From: Bacillota bacterium
GTDB taxonomy: Bacteria > Bacillota > Clostridia > Lachnospirales > Lachnospiraceae
Assembly (NCBI GenBank): GCA_023460575.1
Contig: JAEWPQ010000227.1
Coordinates: 1-6,177 of the forward strand
DNA length: 6,177 nucleotides
Direction of reading: 5' to 3'
Positions 6,007 through 6,177 of this stretch are shown here, piece after piece. How positions within the stretch are numbered: position 1 is the stretch's first letter; each line of letters begins with the position of its first letter. The position numbers and the translations under genes are program-made. The notes under the pieces are model-generated. The model was not told where the DNA came from. It worked only from the letters and a program-made list of their open reading frames with translations, and did no database searches.

Positions 6007-6177
6007 ATCGTTTTACTGCTGATGCTAGGCATATCTACCTTGCGATTGGTGCGACAGACTTTCGCAAACAGATCAGCAGCCTTGTATCCATGGTACAGCT
6101 CCAATTCGGAATGGATCCGTTTGCAGAAGCCTGCATATTTGTCTTCTGCAATAAGAAAAAAGATTCTGTTAAAATCC
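6000..6177 (+). CDS. tnpB: IS66 family TnpB (Orf2-like), 3' end outside window
   Basis: The start overlaps the tnpA end by 7 bases (ATGCTGA), a translational-coupling arrangement usual for IS66. Fifty-nine codons are visible: MLNRFTADARHIYLAIGATD, FRKQISSLVSMVQLQFGMDP, then FAEACIFVFCNKKKDSVKI. This matches the IS66 Orf2 signature (YLAxGxTDxRK...LDPF...xFVFCNxxxxxxK). TnpB is an accessory protein of unknown biochemical role required for transposition. The visible part shows no lesions. Confidence 0.92.
   Translation, partial: MLNRFTADARHIYLAIGATDFRKQISSLVSMVQLQFGMDPFAEACIFVFCNKKKDSVKI

Larger units (their letters stand above)
5594..6177 (+). mobile_element. IS66-family insertion sequence, left part (continues beyond window)
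   Basis: GTAAGTGCTCCAAAACAAGG from 5594 matches the GTAAGCG-type terminal repeat of IS66 elements, and it stops exactly where TetR coding sense ends. It is followed by tnpA (5680-6006) and tnpB (from 6000), in the standard IS66 order; the tnpC transposase must lie to the right. IS66 elements make 8-bp target duplications, so the host copy should be TATATTCA (5586-5593), and the same octamer is expected just outside the far end. The left boundary is inferred from the repeat and from the break in the TetR reading. Confidence 0.8.

Noticed and set aside
5793..6104. Minus-strand open frame of 103 codons
   Set aside because: It is antisense to IS66 tnpA and tnpB, which match known families in the other strand.
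1..6177. CRISPR array, tRNA, rRNA or riboswitch
   Set aside because: I saw no regularly spaced repeats, cloverleaf or conserved riboswitch core anywhere in the window.

Overview
The window is AT-rich DNA with strong GGAGG-type ribosome binding sites, Firmicutes-style regulators (HxlR, TetR) and Clostridia-like mobile elements. The best guess is a member of the Clostridia, possibly Lachnospiraceae. This is inferred from style and recalled protein similarity, not from a search. It looks like an accessory, decaying stretch of chromosome: intact genes are interleaved with at least five broken ones, and one end runs into an insertion sequence.

Layout. (1) 1-1367: the C-terminal part of a DinG/Rad3-type superfamily 2 helicase, open at the left edge of the window. 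(2) 1371-2247: no intact gene, but two decayed coding regions whose reading can be followed across frames. The first has about four frameshifts and a conserved-looking C-terminal block; the second has one frameshift. (3) 2272-3355: two intact-looking small genes on the plus strand. One resembles the SF0329 family and the other the DUF6930/DUF7309-type proteins. With the two pseudogenes they form a run of small, unrelated, partly dead genes, like the immunity-gene or defence-linked hypothetical clusters seen in Clostridia. (4) 3585-4598: a divergent pair, an HxlR-family regulator (minus) and a cysteine-rich FMN-dependent NAD(P)H oxidoreductase (plus). They share a 99-bp intergenic region with a palindromic AT-rich site. 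This is the clearest functional unit here and looks like a self-contained electrophile or redox response module. It ends in a strong intrinsic terminator. (5) 4668-4998: immediately after that terminator lies a miniature relic of a group II intron. It keeps the N-terminus of the intron reverse transcriptase (frameshifted), a degenerate domain V and a well-formed domain VI with a bulged branch-point A. Most of the intron is deleted. (6) 5062-5593: a TetR-family regulator on the minus strand. Its N-terminus has been cut off by (7) an IS66-family element entering from 5594 to the right edge, carrying tnpA (with an amber stop at codon 9) and the start of tnpB.

How it works together: only the HxlR/oxidoreductase pair and probably the helicase look like functional units. 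The HxlR protein most likely controls the divergent flavoprotein gene. The rest records gene decay and mobile-element traffic. I did not find a convincing new multi-gene system. The most notable structures are the intron miniature abutting a terminator and the IS66-truncated regulator, whose apparent start codon belongs to the IS.
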